Positions 47,018-55,074 of a stretch of 64,000 nucleotides of DNA are shown here, piece after piece. The stretch covers positions 1-64,000 of the forward strand of contig CAVTPD010000001.1 in NCBI GenBank assembly GCA_963736575.1, written 5' to 3'. The notes beneath the pieces were generated by a model. That model was given only the letters and a program-made list of their open reading frames with translations. It was not told the origin of the DNA and searched no databases. Position numbers and translations under genes: made by a program. How positions within the stretch are numbered: position 1 is the first letter of the stretch; each line of letters begins with the position of its first letter. Source of the stretch: CAVTPD01 sp963736575. GTDB lineage: Bacteria; Bacteroidota; Bacteroidia; Cytophagales; JAAEPT01.

Positions 47018-48851
47018 TCAGGACTTTTTCTTTCTCAGGAACGGGGGAAGATCGAGATCCTCACCATCGAACACATTGGGGTTCTCCCCCTCAAAGCGAC
47101 CACGCGGAGCACTATCGAAAGAAAGCTCGCTCTGAGAACCGGAGTTCTCGGAATCGAGTTTCAACTTTGCCTGAGGTGTTCTTTCAGTCTCTTCTGGCTC
47201 ATCATCAAGAGAGTCTTTAAAAGGATCTTCGAACGGATCGGTCTTCTCCGGCCCATCGGCTTGGCGGCTTCTCCGGCTTTTTCCAAAGTGGTTTCTCAGC
47301 TGGCCTGGTCTTAGGGGCATATTTTGACTTCAGAATTTCGAGCTTCTCCGCATCGCGTTTGTCGAGTGGCTCGTCTTTGGGATCGTCAGGTGTTTCCGGT
47401 TTTGAGTCGGGTTCTGTTTTTACCTTCAGGTCCGGCTCGGCAAAGGGTCGCTCGTCATCTTCATCCAACTTCTCTTCATTTTCCGGAACCAACGGCTGAT
47501 CCTCAGGTTTTTCTTCAGCCTCCTCCGCAGCAGAATCGGATGAATCGGCATCTTTGTTTTGAACCGTCGGGATACTGTCCCCTATACGTCGATCAATTTT
47601 CTTTTTCGCAGCCGGTAGGCCGTTTTTTTTCGAGTCTCCCGCAAAATCTTCAAATTCTTCGGGGCTTTCTTCGGCCTCCGGATCTTCCCTGGCTTCGGTT
47701 TCTGATGGATCGGATGATTCGGTTTCCTCGACATCCGGAGCCTCGACCGAAACTTCTTGTGTGGGACTATCGATTTTACTGAAGGGACTCTCGATTTCGC
47801 CTGGAGCGGCAATTTCCGCGTCAAGGTCGGCGATCGTCTTGGAGACCGTGCTGATCGAATCGCGGGAGCCGCCGGTGAGAGCGTCTTCAGGAAGGGCACT
47901 TATTAATGTGATGGAAAGGTTGTCGCCCATGGCGGGATCGATCGCAGCGCCAAAAAGGACATGAGCCTTGTCCGGGACATGCTTTTGGAGGTTTTGCATC
48001 AGCAGCTCGATTTCGAAAAGGGTGAGCGATTCGCCACCGGAGAGGTGGACAAGAACCGTTTGCGCGTCTTTGAGGAGAGAGCCCTGATCCAAAAGAGGGC
48101 TAGCCAAGGCGTTTCGGAGCGCTTTCGACGCACGATCCTTGCCGTCCGCCATTCCGGATCCGAAAAGACAGCGCGAGCGATTGGTCCGGAGGGCGGACAT
48201 GAGATCGTCCAGCCCTACATTGATGAGTCCCGGGCGAATGACCAGGCGGATGACTGCCTTGATGGACTCGGAAATCATTTTGTCAGCGGCAGCGAAGGCT
48301 TCATGGATGCCTTGTTTCGCCAGGACGAGCTCGCCCATTCTGTTGTTGTCAAAAGTCACCAAAGCATTTGAGAGGACGGCGAGCTGGTTCAATGATGTTT
48401 CAGCCTGATCGCGGCGCCTACGTCCCTCGAAAAAGAATGGCATTGTCGCAAACACCACAACAAACGCACCTTCCTCCCGCGCAATCCGGGCCACTATGGG
48501 AGCCGCGCCAGAGCCCGTTCCGCCTCCCAGGCCCGTGCAGAGAAATACAATCCGCTGTCCCTTGAGAGCCTCGCGGACATTGTCTTCCGCTTCAAGCATC
48601 GCCTGCTGCCCCAGTTCCGGGTCTCCTCCCGTTCCGAGACCCTTGGTGAGGTTTACGCCGAGCTGGATTTTTTCCTTAGCAAGGCAGGCGCCCAGCGTGC
48701 GGATATCCGTATTGAGGGCAAGGAGTTCCGCGCCCTCAATGCTGTCAAGCGCGATGCGTTCGAGCATGTTTGCCCCAGCTCCTCCCAATCCGACAATTCT
48801 GACTGCGGATGAAGGAATGGCTTCTTGTGAGTCGCGTGAGTATGAAATCAT
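47018..48851 (-). CDS. ftsZ: Cell division protein FtsZ, divergent, with long acidic linker (frameshifted)
   Basis: Tubulin-like GTPase that forms the division ring. Start at 48851 (MISYSRDSQEAIP). GTPase motifs: VGLGGAGAN (replacing the usual GxGGGGxN), LNTDIRTL, LGGGTGSGAAP (tubulin signature) and a T7 loop INVGLDDLMSAL, where the first catalytic Asp of the standard N-V-D-F-A-D is Gly. The GTPase core ends near residue 320. A linker of roughly 240 residues, very rich in E, D, P and S, follows. A one-base shift near 47260 leads to the end, GEDLDLPPFLRKKKS, the C-terminal peptide that binds FtsA. Total about 610 residues. The shift is an inferred sequence error. Confidence 0.92.
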
Positions 48852-48886
48852 TTTGTGTAGGTGTTGATGGTTTAGCGAATGGGATC

Positions 48887-50104
48887 CTAATTTCCAAAGG
48901 GCCAGAACATTCCGAGCAGACGCCCGAGGCATCCGGGTGGTTTGGAATTTTCAGTCTCAAGGATCTGAGCGTAGCGGATCAGACCGATCGCTGTCGCAAA
49001 CTGGGGATCCTTGAATGAAGGATGAGCTGAGTCGGTGTCTTCGGTCAGCTCCGGCCGGTAGATGTCTCGTCCAAAAACATCGAACGCGAGCTCGGAGAAG
49101 CCGTTCATGAGGCTTGTCCCTCCGGTTAGAAAGATTCCGGCGCCGATCGAATCTACGGATCCTTTCGGCAAGCGGTCGCGGACGAGTTTGAGTGTCTCTT
49201 CCAGGCGCTGGCGAATGACTTCATTAAGAATTGTGCGTTTTACCTCCACATCAGCGAAGCCGGCTTCATCGGTAAGCTTCGCAACTCCTACGGCGAAGGA
49301 AGGGTCTGCGGATGCGTTGCCCTCGAGAATCTTCAGCTTCTCAGCTTTTGAAAACGGCAGGCCGGTAACGAGATGAATGTCGTTGGTAACGTGATCTCCG
49401 CCTACGGGAATGCATCCGGATGCGGCGATCGCACCACCAAGATAGAGCGCAAAATCGGTCGTGCCCCCTCCGATATCAATTAAGAGTGCGCCGCGCAGCC
49501 GCTGCTCCCGGTCGAGCGCCATTTGGGCGGTGGCGATTGGGGCGAATACGATGTCGTCGACCTCAAGCGGGCATTCGCGGACGAGTTTGATCGAGTTTTG
49601 GATTCGATTTCCAATTCCATGGACGATGTGAAAGTCGGCCTCGACAGTTTTGGCGTAAAGACCGACAGGTGATGCGGACTGTTCCAGACCATCCACCACA
49701 TAATTCCGGATGATGGTGTGCAGGCAAACGTTGTCCTGCGGATAGGGGACATCCCGTGCGATATTGCAGGCCTCCTCCAGATGCTCCGGAAGGATGGTCT
49801 GCTGGTTTTCCGGCAGTCGAAAGGTCCCGCGGTTATTGATTCCCTGCAAATGGGAACCTGTCACGGAAAGAAACACCGAGCCAATCTCCACATCGCTGGC
49901 GTCCTCGGCCTTTGCGAGAGCATCTTTTAAACAAGCCCGTGCCTGGACAAAATCCGATAGCTCGCCTTTCCGAATTCCGGCGGATTTTGTAACTCCGATG
50001 CCAAGGATTTTCACGGCACTGTCCGGCTTGACCTCGCCAACGACGATGCATGTCTTGCTGGTGCCGATTTCCAATCCGACATGAATTTTAGTGCGGCGGG
50101 CCAT
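48887..50104 (-). CDS. ftsA: Cell division protein FtsA
   Basis: 405-residue actin-like protein that tethers FtsZ to the membrane. VGLEIGTSKTCIVVGEV (phosphate 1), DIGGGTTDFALY (phosphate 2), and GIFLTGGTSLMNGF (adenosine loop) are clear. The C-terminus, RLLGMFWPFGN, is an amphipathic membrane helix. The frame is intact. It follows ftsQ by 6 bases and precedes ftsZ by 35, so all three share a transcript. Confidence 0.95.
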   Translation of the reverse strand: MARRTKIHVGLEIGTSKTCIVVGEVKPDSAVKILGIGVTKSAGIRKGELSDFVQARACLKDALAKAEDASDVEIGSVFLSVTGSHLQGINNRGTFRLPENQQTILPEHLEEACNIARDVPYPQDNVCLHTIIRNYVVDGLEQSASPVGLYAKTVEADFHIVHGIGNRIQNSIKLVRECPLEVDDIVFAPIATAQMALDREQRLRGALLIDIGGGTTDFALYLGGAIAASGCIPVGGDHVTNDIHLVTGLPFSKAEKLKILEGNASADPSFAVGVAKLTDEAGFADVEVKRTILNEVIRQRLEETLKLVRDRLPKGSVDSIGAGIFLTGGTSLMNGFSELAFDVFGRDIYRPELTEDTDSAHPSFKDPQFATAIGLIRYAQILETENSKPPGCLGRLLGMFWPFGN

Positions 50105-50110
50105 TATGGT

Positions 50111-51094
50111 TCAGTTTCGGTTGAGAAGAGAGCGGAGGTCGTTCGAGCGGCGGGATTCCGGCTCGGGCGCTGGGTCTCCCTCTGTAACGGGGATGGCGCG
50201 TGGAGGATCATTGTTACCGAGCAATGTGATTGGCACGTTTTGCTTTGGGATCAAGTTGATCGTTGCGATTTGATAGCCTTTTTTTTCCGCATGAAGCAAC
50301 GCCTCGTTGAGATAATCGAGCTGCCTCGCGTGGTCTCCCAGCCCGAAGGTAGCTACGGTTCCAGAGTCCGTGGTCATACTCAGTGACCAGGCGTTTTCCT
50401 GAGAAATTGAATGGATGGAGGGAATGTTCTCCGGGCAGTTTGCCTTCACTGCCTTAAGCAGGCGGAGGCAATGGCGGTATTGTGCGTGATCAATAGGCGA
50501 CCCGGGATCGAGCGGGTGCTCGGAATCCGGGGAAAGGATGAAAATTGGGATCTCACTGCATCTCTCGACCTGTCCTGCGGGGCAAGGATAAACAAACCCC
50601 TCATGATCAACCACAAGTCCGCCCTGAATACGGGCGATTGGGTAATCTTCCTCCGGACAAGCAATCCAGGCGACGGGTTTCCTCGTGGAGATGGTAAATG
50701 CCAATGTGCCGGGAAGATTTCTTTCCACCTTCGCAGCGGAAACGGCCGCTATGCTCAGCAATCGTTTCTCGAGAATTTCCACGTCAAAATCGAAAATGTT
50801 GCCGGATAAATCGATGCCAAGCTGCTCAACAAGAGCCGCTTCATCCAGAACGTCGTTCTGGTTCAGATCAATGGCCTGAAGCCGAAAATCCGGATTCTCA
50901 TGAAATGTGTATTCGATTGCTTGGCGCACGCCGTAGGCAACAGCAATAAGAAGGGCTATAACCGTGGCGACCTTGGCGAGCAGTTTTAGAAATCCAAGCG
51001 CTGTGAACCAAGCAATTCGCGGAGACATCACCTCCGACTTCAGCACCTTCACATGGTGCCGGTGGCGCCGGGTTTTTGATGATTTTTTACGCAT
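50111..51094 (-). CDS. ftsQ: Cell division protein FtsQ
   Basis: 327 residues. A basic cytoplasmic head (KTRRHRHHVKVLK) precedes one membrane helix (LLAKVATVIALLIAVAYGV, about residues 38-56). The POTRA domain begins near residue 75 and includes LSIAAVSAAKVERNLPGTL, and the periplasmic beta domain follows. The tail (GDPAPEPESRRSNDLRSLL) is polar. It should recruit FtsL/FtsB and later partners. Its leader lacks a Shine-Dalgarno sequence. Confidence 0.88.
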   Translation of the reverse strand: MRKKSSKTRRHRHHVKVLKSEVMSPRIAWFTALGFLKLLAKVATVIALLIAVAYGVRQAIEYTFHENPDFRLQAIDLNQNDVLDEAALVEQLGIDLSGNIFDFDVEILEKRLLSIAAVSAAKVERNLPGTLAFTISTRKPVAWIACPEEDYPIARIQGGLVVDHEGFVYPCPAGQVERCSEIPIFILSPDSEHPLDPGSPIDHAQYRHCLRLLKAVKANCPENIPSIHSISQENAWSLSMTTDSGTVATFGLGDHARQLDYLNEALLHAEKKGYQIATINLIPKQNVPITLLGNNDPPRAIPVTEGDPAPEPESRRSNDLRSLLNRN

Positions 51095-51224
51095 TGGAGT
51101 GGTTCGAGGCGGAGCGAAAGTCGCTACGGCATATGCCGATCTCTCGAAACACCGCCGCAGCGCGATGTTATTACGTGGGTGTTAATTGTCAATTAGGTTC
51201 AACAAATGATACCTATTGCTGGGA

Positions 51225-51593
51225 TCATGACATCCGTCTCGTAATGAAATCGAAGGGAGTGAGGTGAAATTGCACACCTCCACCGGTGAAATCGAGTTTG
51301 CCAATGGATCGGCCGCGAACGGTCAGCCGGAATTCTGACAATCGAATCCCCCTAAGGGAAGACCCGGGTGAACGGTTATTCGTTGTATTGTTTGGCAGCG
51401 GTGGGAGCCTGGAAGCGTTCCTTCGAAACGAGTCAACCTCCGACTTTACCTGAAGTAACCGACGGAATGAGGGAAATTCGACCAAAGTCCTATCATCCTG
51501 AAAATCCAACGAAAATTCACAGTCGCCGCAGGCAACCCGAATTTTCCCGCTGAGCAGGATCGATTTTTCGGCCTTCTGGAAATCACTTTGCAT
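51225..51593 (-). CDS. Hypothetical protein upstream of ftsQ
   Basis: 122 residues, soluble. The first 50 are of alternating strand character (SILLSGKIRVACGDCEFSLD, RTLVEFPSF); the middle is Pro/Asn-rich and the end contains LSEFRLTVRGRSIGKLDFTG. I recognise no family. It overlaps the preceding small gene by 11 bases, indicating translational coupling, and ends 130 bases before ftsQ. Confidence 0.5.
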   Translation of the reverse strand: MQSDFQKAEKSILLSGKIRVACGDCEFSLDFQDDRTLVEFPSFRRLLQVKSEVDSFRRNASRLPPLPNNTTNNRSPGSSLRGIRLSEFRLTVRGRSIGKLDFTGGGVQFHLTPFDFITRRMS

Positions 51594-51786
51594 CGTCAGT
51601 AGTGCGGATCTTCAAAACGCCGTTGAGCGTCCATTTTGCGCGATCCGCATCGCCTCCGGTCTTACCGGGAATCGTGATGTCAAAGTTTTCAAGCTCGTAG
51701 GTGATCTGCGCCTTGCGCTCCGTGAGTCGGTCGTAAAGCCCGATCGCAAGATCAGGCCATGTCTGGGGGTTGCTATCGGTTTCCAT
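51583..51786 (-). CDS. Small hypothetical protein, 67 residues
   Basis: The start at ATG 51786 gives METDSNPQTWPDLAIGLY, then DRLTERKAQITYELENFDI and the end LNGVLKIRTTDDAK. A longer upstream frame in the same phase lacks coding character. Strand-helix-strand pattern with no catalytic motif. It overlaps the FG-GAP gene by 14 bases and the next gene by 11, so it is part of one coupled chain from ddl to ftsQ. Confidence 0.55.
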   Translation of the reverse strand: METDSNPQTWPDLAIGLYDRLTERKAQITYELENFDITIPGKTGGDADRAKWTLNGVLKIRTTDDAK

Positions 51787-54097
51787 GGTAGCGGCAAAGT
51801 ATGTCCGTTTCCTGCTGATGCAAGCGAAGGCAGGACTCAAAGGGCTTGGATGGTCCCGAAAGGCCTGAAGTGGATCGTAAATCTGACTTATTGGGCAATT
51901 TCTTACTCCGCCCGGCATTTGGTAGATCTTTACCGGATATAACCACGATGTGCGCAGGAATCCTGGGTTCGATCATCCGTCGCTCGTCACCTCCCAGCAA
52001 AAGGTCTTGGATCCCGTCAAGGTCCCAGTCGATGACATTGATGCCGGCATTGTGTGAAAAAATTTCCACGAGTTCTTCCCATTGGCCGAAATTTCCCGAT
52101 CCGTCGCCCGGTGCGAAAAAAGCGCCCCGATGAAACATAAAGGCAACAAGATCCCTGTGGCCGTCGCCGTTCCAGTCCGCCACATCCAAGGATGAACGGT
52201 TGCTACTGACCCTTTCCCAGTAATCACTAAGTTTCACTGGTTTTCCGTCCGGCCCGCGCAAGGTCTCGCCCGCAGTTAGTTCAAGTGGAGCCGCTTTGCC
52301 CTGGCCTAGAAAAACCCTGATCTGCCCCGCGAAGCGGTCTGGGTGGGTATCGTCGTTTGTGTCGATGTCGAAGGGGACGACCAGATCGGGTATTCCGTCT
52401 TCATCCCAATCAGTGACTGCGGGTTGAATCCTGTCCGGCACGACCAGATCTTCGCCGGAGACTCTCAGATTTACAGGATGTTCGAAGCGGAGCTCGTCAT
52501 CGACCATTTTGCCTTTTGAGAAATGCAGACGCCGGCCCATTGAGCCGCTGATCATATCCAGGGTTCCATCCTGATCCCAATCCACGGCCCGCGGTGTCAC
52601 ACGATCCGAATACCACTCGCTAACGCCCCAGTGACTTCCGTTTCCGATCTCAATAGCATAGCTCTCCCATGGCGTTCCATCCACGAATTTCAAGCGCTCG
52701 GCGGGTTGGAAGACCGGCTTTGCCGTAGTCCCCGTATTGATTACCACAGTCGGGACGCCGCGCTCAGCCCCGAGCAGGAGATCAATATCTCCATCGCCAT
52801 CCCAATCGATGGGGTCGACAGTGGAGTTGCCCATCCCGTAAACAGGAGAATCAGGCCTGGCCATGAACGACAATGAGCCAACACTCTGCCATCCCGACAA
52901 CCCGCTCGCGGATGGGGCATGAAAAAGAAGATAACGATCTGCGTTGCCGAAATACGAGGAAGCAACCAGGTCATCCCGTCCATCACCATTGAGGTCACCA
53001 AAATCCGTTTGGATCGCAAGCGCTGTTCGGATTTCGTCTCCCTTCTCATCCTCTAAAAACCCTGCCCTTTGCAAGGTATTGTCCGCCATGCGGAGAAAGA
53101 CCTCGATTACCGGAGTCCGGGGTTCCTTGTCTGAGGGGAGGGGGTCCCGGCCGATGATCAGGTCAACCCGCCCGTCGTCATTGATGTCGTAAGCGTTCGG
53201 GTAAGCTACCAAATGGCTACGTATGGGAACGCCGTCGGCCTCCAGTTCGATCGGCCGGGAAAAGCGAGGGGGAGATTGCGGATCGCTCTCGGAAAGATTC
53301 AGTGCGACCAGGACACGGCCGACAGCAGGATTGATTCCGTCGTCCGGGCCTTTCCACCTACCTCGTTGCCGCCCCTTGTCCTCGCCGGAATATCCGGGAT
53401 TGATGTCAGTAGCACGCTCCCATCCGAAGATCAGATCCGTCTTGCCATCACCGTTCCAGTCCGCCGCACGAAGGCGGGGTGATTCCAGCCGTACGGCGTC
53501 AGGTTCGAGTCGTTCGCTGGTGCCTTCGATCAAGACTTCCACTGGCCGCCAAGCGGGCTCCAATTGGCTTCCATCATTGAAATACACGATCAGCCGCAAG
53601 TTGCTTCCCTCCGTTTCCCGGCTGCTCTCAGGATAGGCTTGGAACATAGCCAGTTCCATTTTTCCGTCCCCATTCACATCGATTGCGTCCAGATATTTGT
53701 CCCCAAAATCGCCATCCGCCAGCCGTCTGTTTTCGTGAAGGGAGAGAAAACGGGCCTCCTTTTCGGTGCCGACATTTTTATAAAAGACAAGCCCTCCACC
53801 ACGTCGGAGTTTCACCAAAAGGTCGGTCAACCCGTCGCCGTCCCAGTCGACGAGCGTATGGCTGTATCCAAGGGCTGGAAGGGGAGCCAATATCGATTGC
53901 CCGTAAACGATGGGTTGGTAGGGGTGGTCCCAGCGGGTGAGTGGCCCTTCGTCTTCATGGGGGCCGCTGATGATAGGATTTTCCGCCGGACCTCCACGTG
54001 GAATCCAGCTTGGGTCAGGAGGAGCGCCTTCCGATCGCCCGCAAGCAAAGAGCGACGCGACAATCACCAAACATATGAAGGTTCGTGATGGCGGCAT
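51773..54097 (-). CDS. FG-GAP/VCBS-repeat lipoprotein
   Basis: 774 residues. Lipoprotein signal with LFAC at residues 16-19. The mature part contains six or more FG-GAP-type repeats with calcium-binding loops of D-x-D/N-G-D-G-x-x-D form: DWDGDGLTDLL, DVNGDGKMELA, DWNGDGKTDLIFG, DINDDGRVDLIIG, DLNGDGRDDLVAS, DWDGDGDIDLLLG, DWDEDGIPDLVV, DWNGDGHRDLVA, DWDLDGIQDLLLG. These form blades of an integrin-like beta propeller. It should be an outer-surface calcium-binding lipoprotein. Position between ddl and ftsQ in a division cluster is unusual. The frame is intact. Confidence 0.85.
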   Translation of the reverse strand: MPPSRTFICLVIVASLFACGRSEGAPPDPSWIPRGGPAENPIISGPHEDEGPLTRWDHPYQPIVYGQSILAPLPALGYSHTLVDWDGDGLTDLLVKLRRGGGLVFYKNVGTEKEARFLSLHENRRLADGDFGDKYLDAIDVNGDGKMELAMFQAYPESSRETEGSNLRLIVYFNDGSQLEPAWRPVEVLIEGTSERLEPDAVRLESPRLRAADWNGDGKTDLIFGWERATDINPGYSGEDKGRQRGRWKGPDDGINPAVGRVLVALNLSESDPQSPPRFSRPIELEADGVPIRSHLVAYPNAYDINDDGRVDLIIGRDPLPSDKEPRTPVIEVFLRMADNTLQRAGFLEDEKGDEIRTALAIQTDFGDLNGDGRDDLVASSYFGNADRYLLFHAPSASGLSGWQSVGSLSFMARPDSPVYGMGNSTVDPIDWDGDGDIDLLLGAERGVPTVVINTGTTAKPVFQPAERLKFVDGTPWESYAIEIGNGSHWGVSEWYSDRVTPRAVDWDQDGTLDMISGSMGRRLHFSKGKMVDDELRFEHPVNLRVSGEDLVVPDRIQPAVTDWDEDGIPDLVVPFDIDTNDDTHPDRFAGQIRVFLGQGKAAPLELTAGETLRGPDGKPVKLSDYWERVSSNRSSLDVADWNGDGHRDLVAFMFHRGAFFAPGDGSGNFGQWEELVEIFSHNAGINVIDWDLDGIQDLLLGGDERRMIEPRIPAHIVVISGKDLPNAGRSKKLPNKSDLRSTSGLSGPSKPFESCLRLHQQETDILCRYHGNR

Positions 54098-54134
54098 CCA
54101 CGTAAGCGGTTGGGAATTCTGCCTCAGATTTTAC

Positions 54135-55052
54135 TCAGCCAAGTTTCAGCGAAATCTCCGCGATCTTTCGGCATAGTTCGGGAAACAACAGACCGTCGGC
54201 AGCAGCGGATTTTGGAAGCAAGGAAGTCTCGGTCATTCCTGGGATTGTGTTCGCCTCAAGAACATAGGGGCGGTTTTCGGAATCGAGCATCACGTCGACC
54301 CGTGAGTAGACTTCGAGCCCGAGCGCCTTGTGAGCCGCGACTGCAGCGGACTGAACGGCGATGGTCGTTTCAAGATCCAGGTCCGCCGGGCAGATGTATT
54401 GCGATCCGGTGGTTTTCCCCGACAACCAAGGGTATTTCGTTGCCATGTCATAGATGCCCTCGGGAGGAATGATATGGACGATAGGATAAGGAATGCCATC
54501 GATAACCGGGACGGTTAGTTCCGGACCTGAAATGAACTCCTCGATGAGCAGATCCTTGGAGTGTGCCGAGGCTTTCTTAATCGCAGCCTCTGCCTCGTCC
54601 GGGGTCTTGACGATCTCGATACCGACCGAGGATCCCTCGCGAGGAGGTTTCACTACGAATGGTGGCGGAAAGCTTGGAAGGTTGGGGCCTTCAGAACAAT
54701 CGATGATCTCTGATTTCGGTGTCGGAACGCCCGCTTTGAGAAACGCTTCTTTCGCTAGCGTTTTATCAAACGCGAGCCGGGACGAATCCGCACGCGCACC
54801 AGTGTAAGGGATGCCGATTTTGTCCAAAATCGCCTGCAGTTGGCCGTCTTCTCCAAATGTGCCGTGAATAACATTGAAACATAGATCCGTGCCTTCCGGC
54901 AGCGTGATTTCCGCAGATGTCACATCGACCGCGACTGCGTCCAGCCCGAGCGATCTCAGGGCAGTCAGAACGGCGTTCCCGGATGCGATTGAAACCTGCC
55001 GCTCGGAGCCCGGCCCACCCATTAGCACCGCGATTTTCTTATTTTCCAACAT
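54135..55052 (-). CDS. ddl: D-alanine--D-alanine ligase
   Basis: About 305 residues, ATP-grasp enzyme making the D-Ala-D-Ala end of the peptidoglycan stem peptide. LMGGPGSERQVSIASG opens it; PFVVKPPREGSSVGIEIV is the flexible ATP-lysine region; PEGIYDMATKYPW, EVYSRVDVMLD and EANTIPGMTETSLLP (metal ligands) follow. ATG 55052 gives the standard start (MLENKKIAV); a longer frame would overlap murB. The frame is intact. Position after murC-murB is the usual dcw order. Confidence 0.95.
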   Translation of the reverse strand: MLENKKIAVLMGGPGSERQVSIASGNAVLTALRSLGLDAVAVDVTSAEITLPEGTDLCFNVIHGTFGEDGQLQAILDKIGIPYTGARADSSRLAFDKTLAKEAFLKAGVPTPKSEIIDCSEGPNLPSFPPPFVVKPPREGSSVGIEIVKTPDEAEAAIKKASAHSKDLLIEEFISGPELTVPVIDGIPYPIVHIIPPEGIYDMATKYPWLSGKTTGSQYICPADLDLETTIAVQSAAVAAHKALGLEVYSRVDVMLDSENRPYVLEANTIPGMTETSLLPKSAAADGLLFPELCRKIAEISLKLG

Positions 55053-55074
55053 GGTTCGATATTTGAAATGGAAT

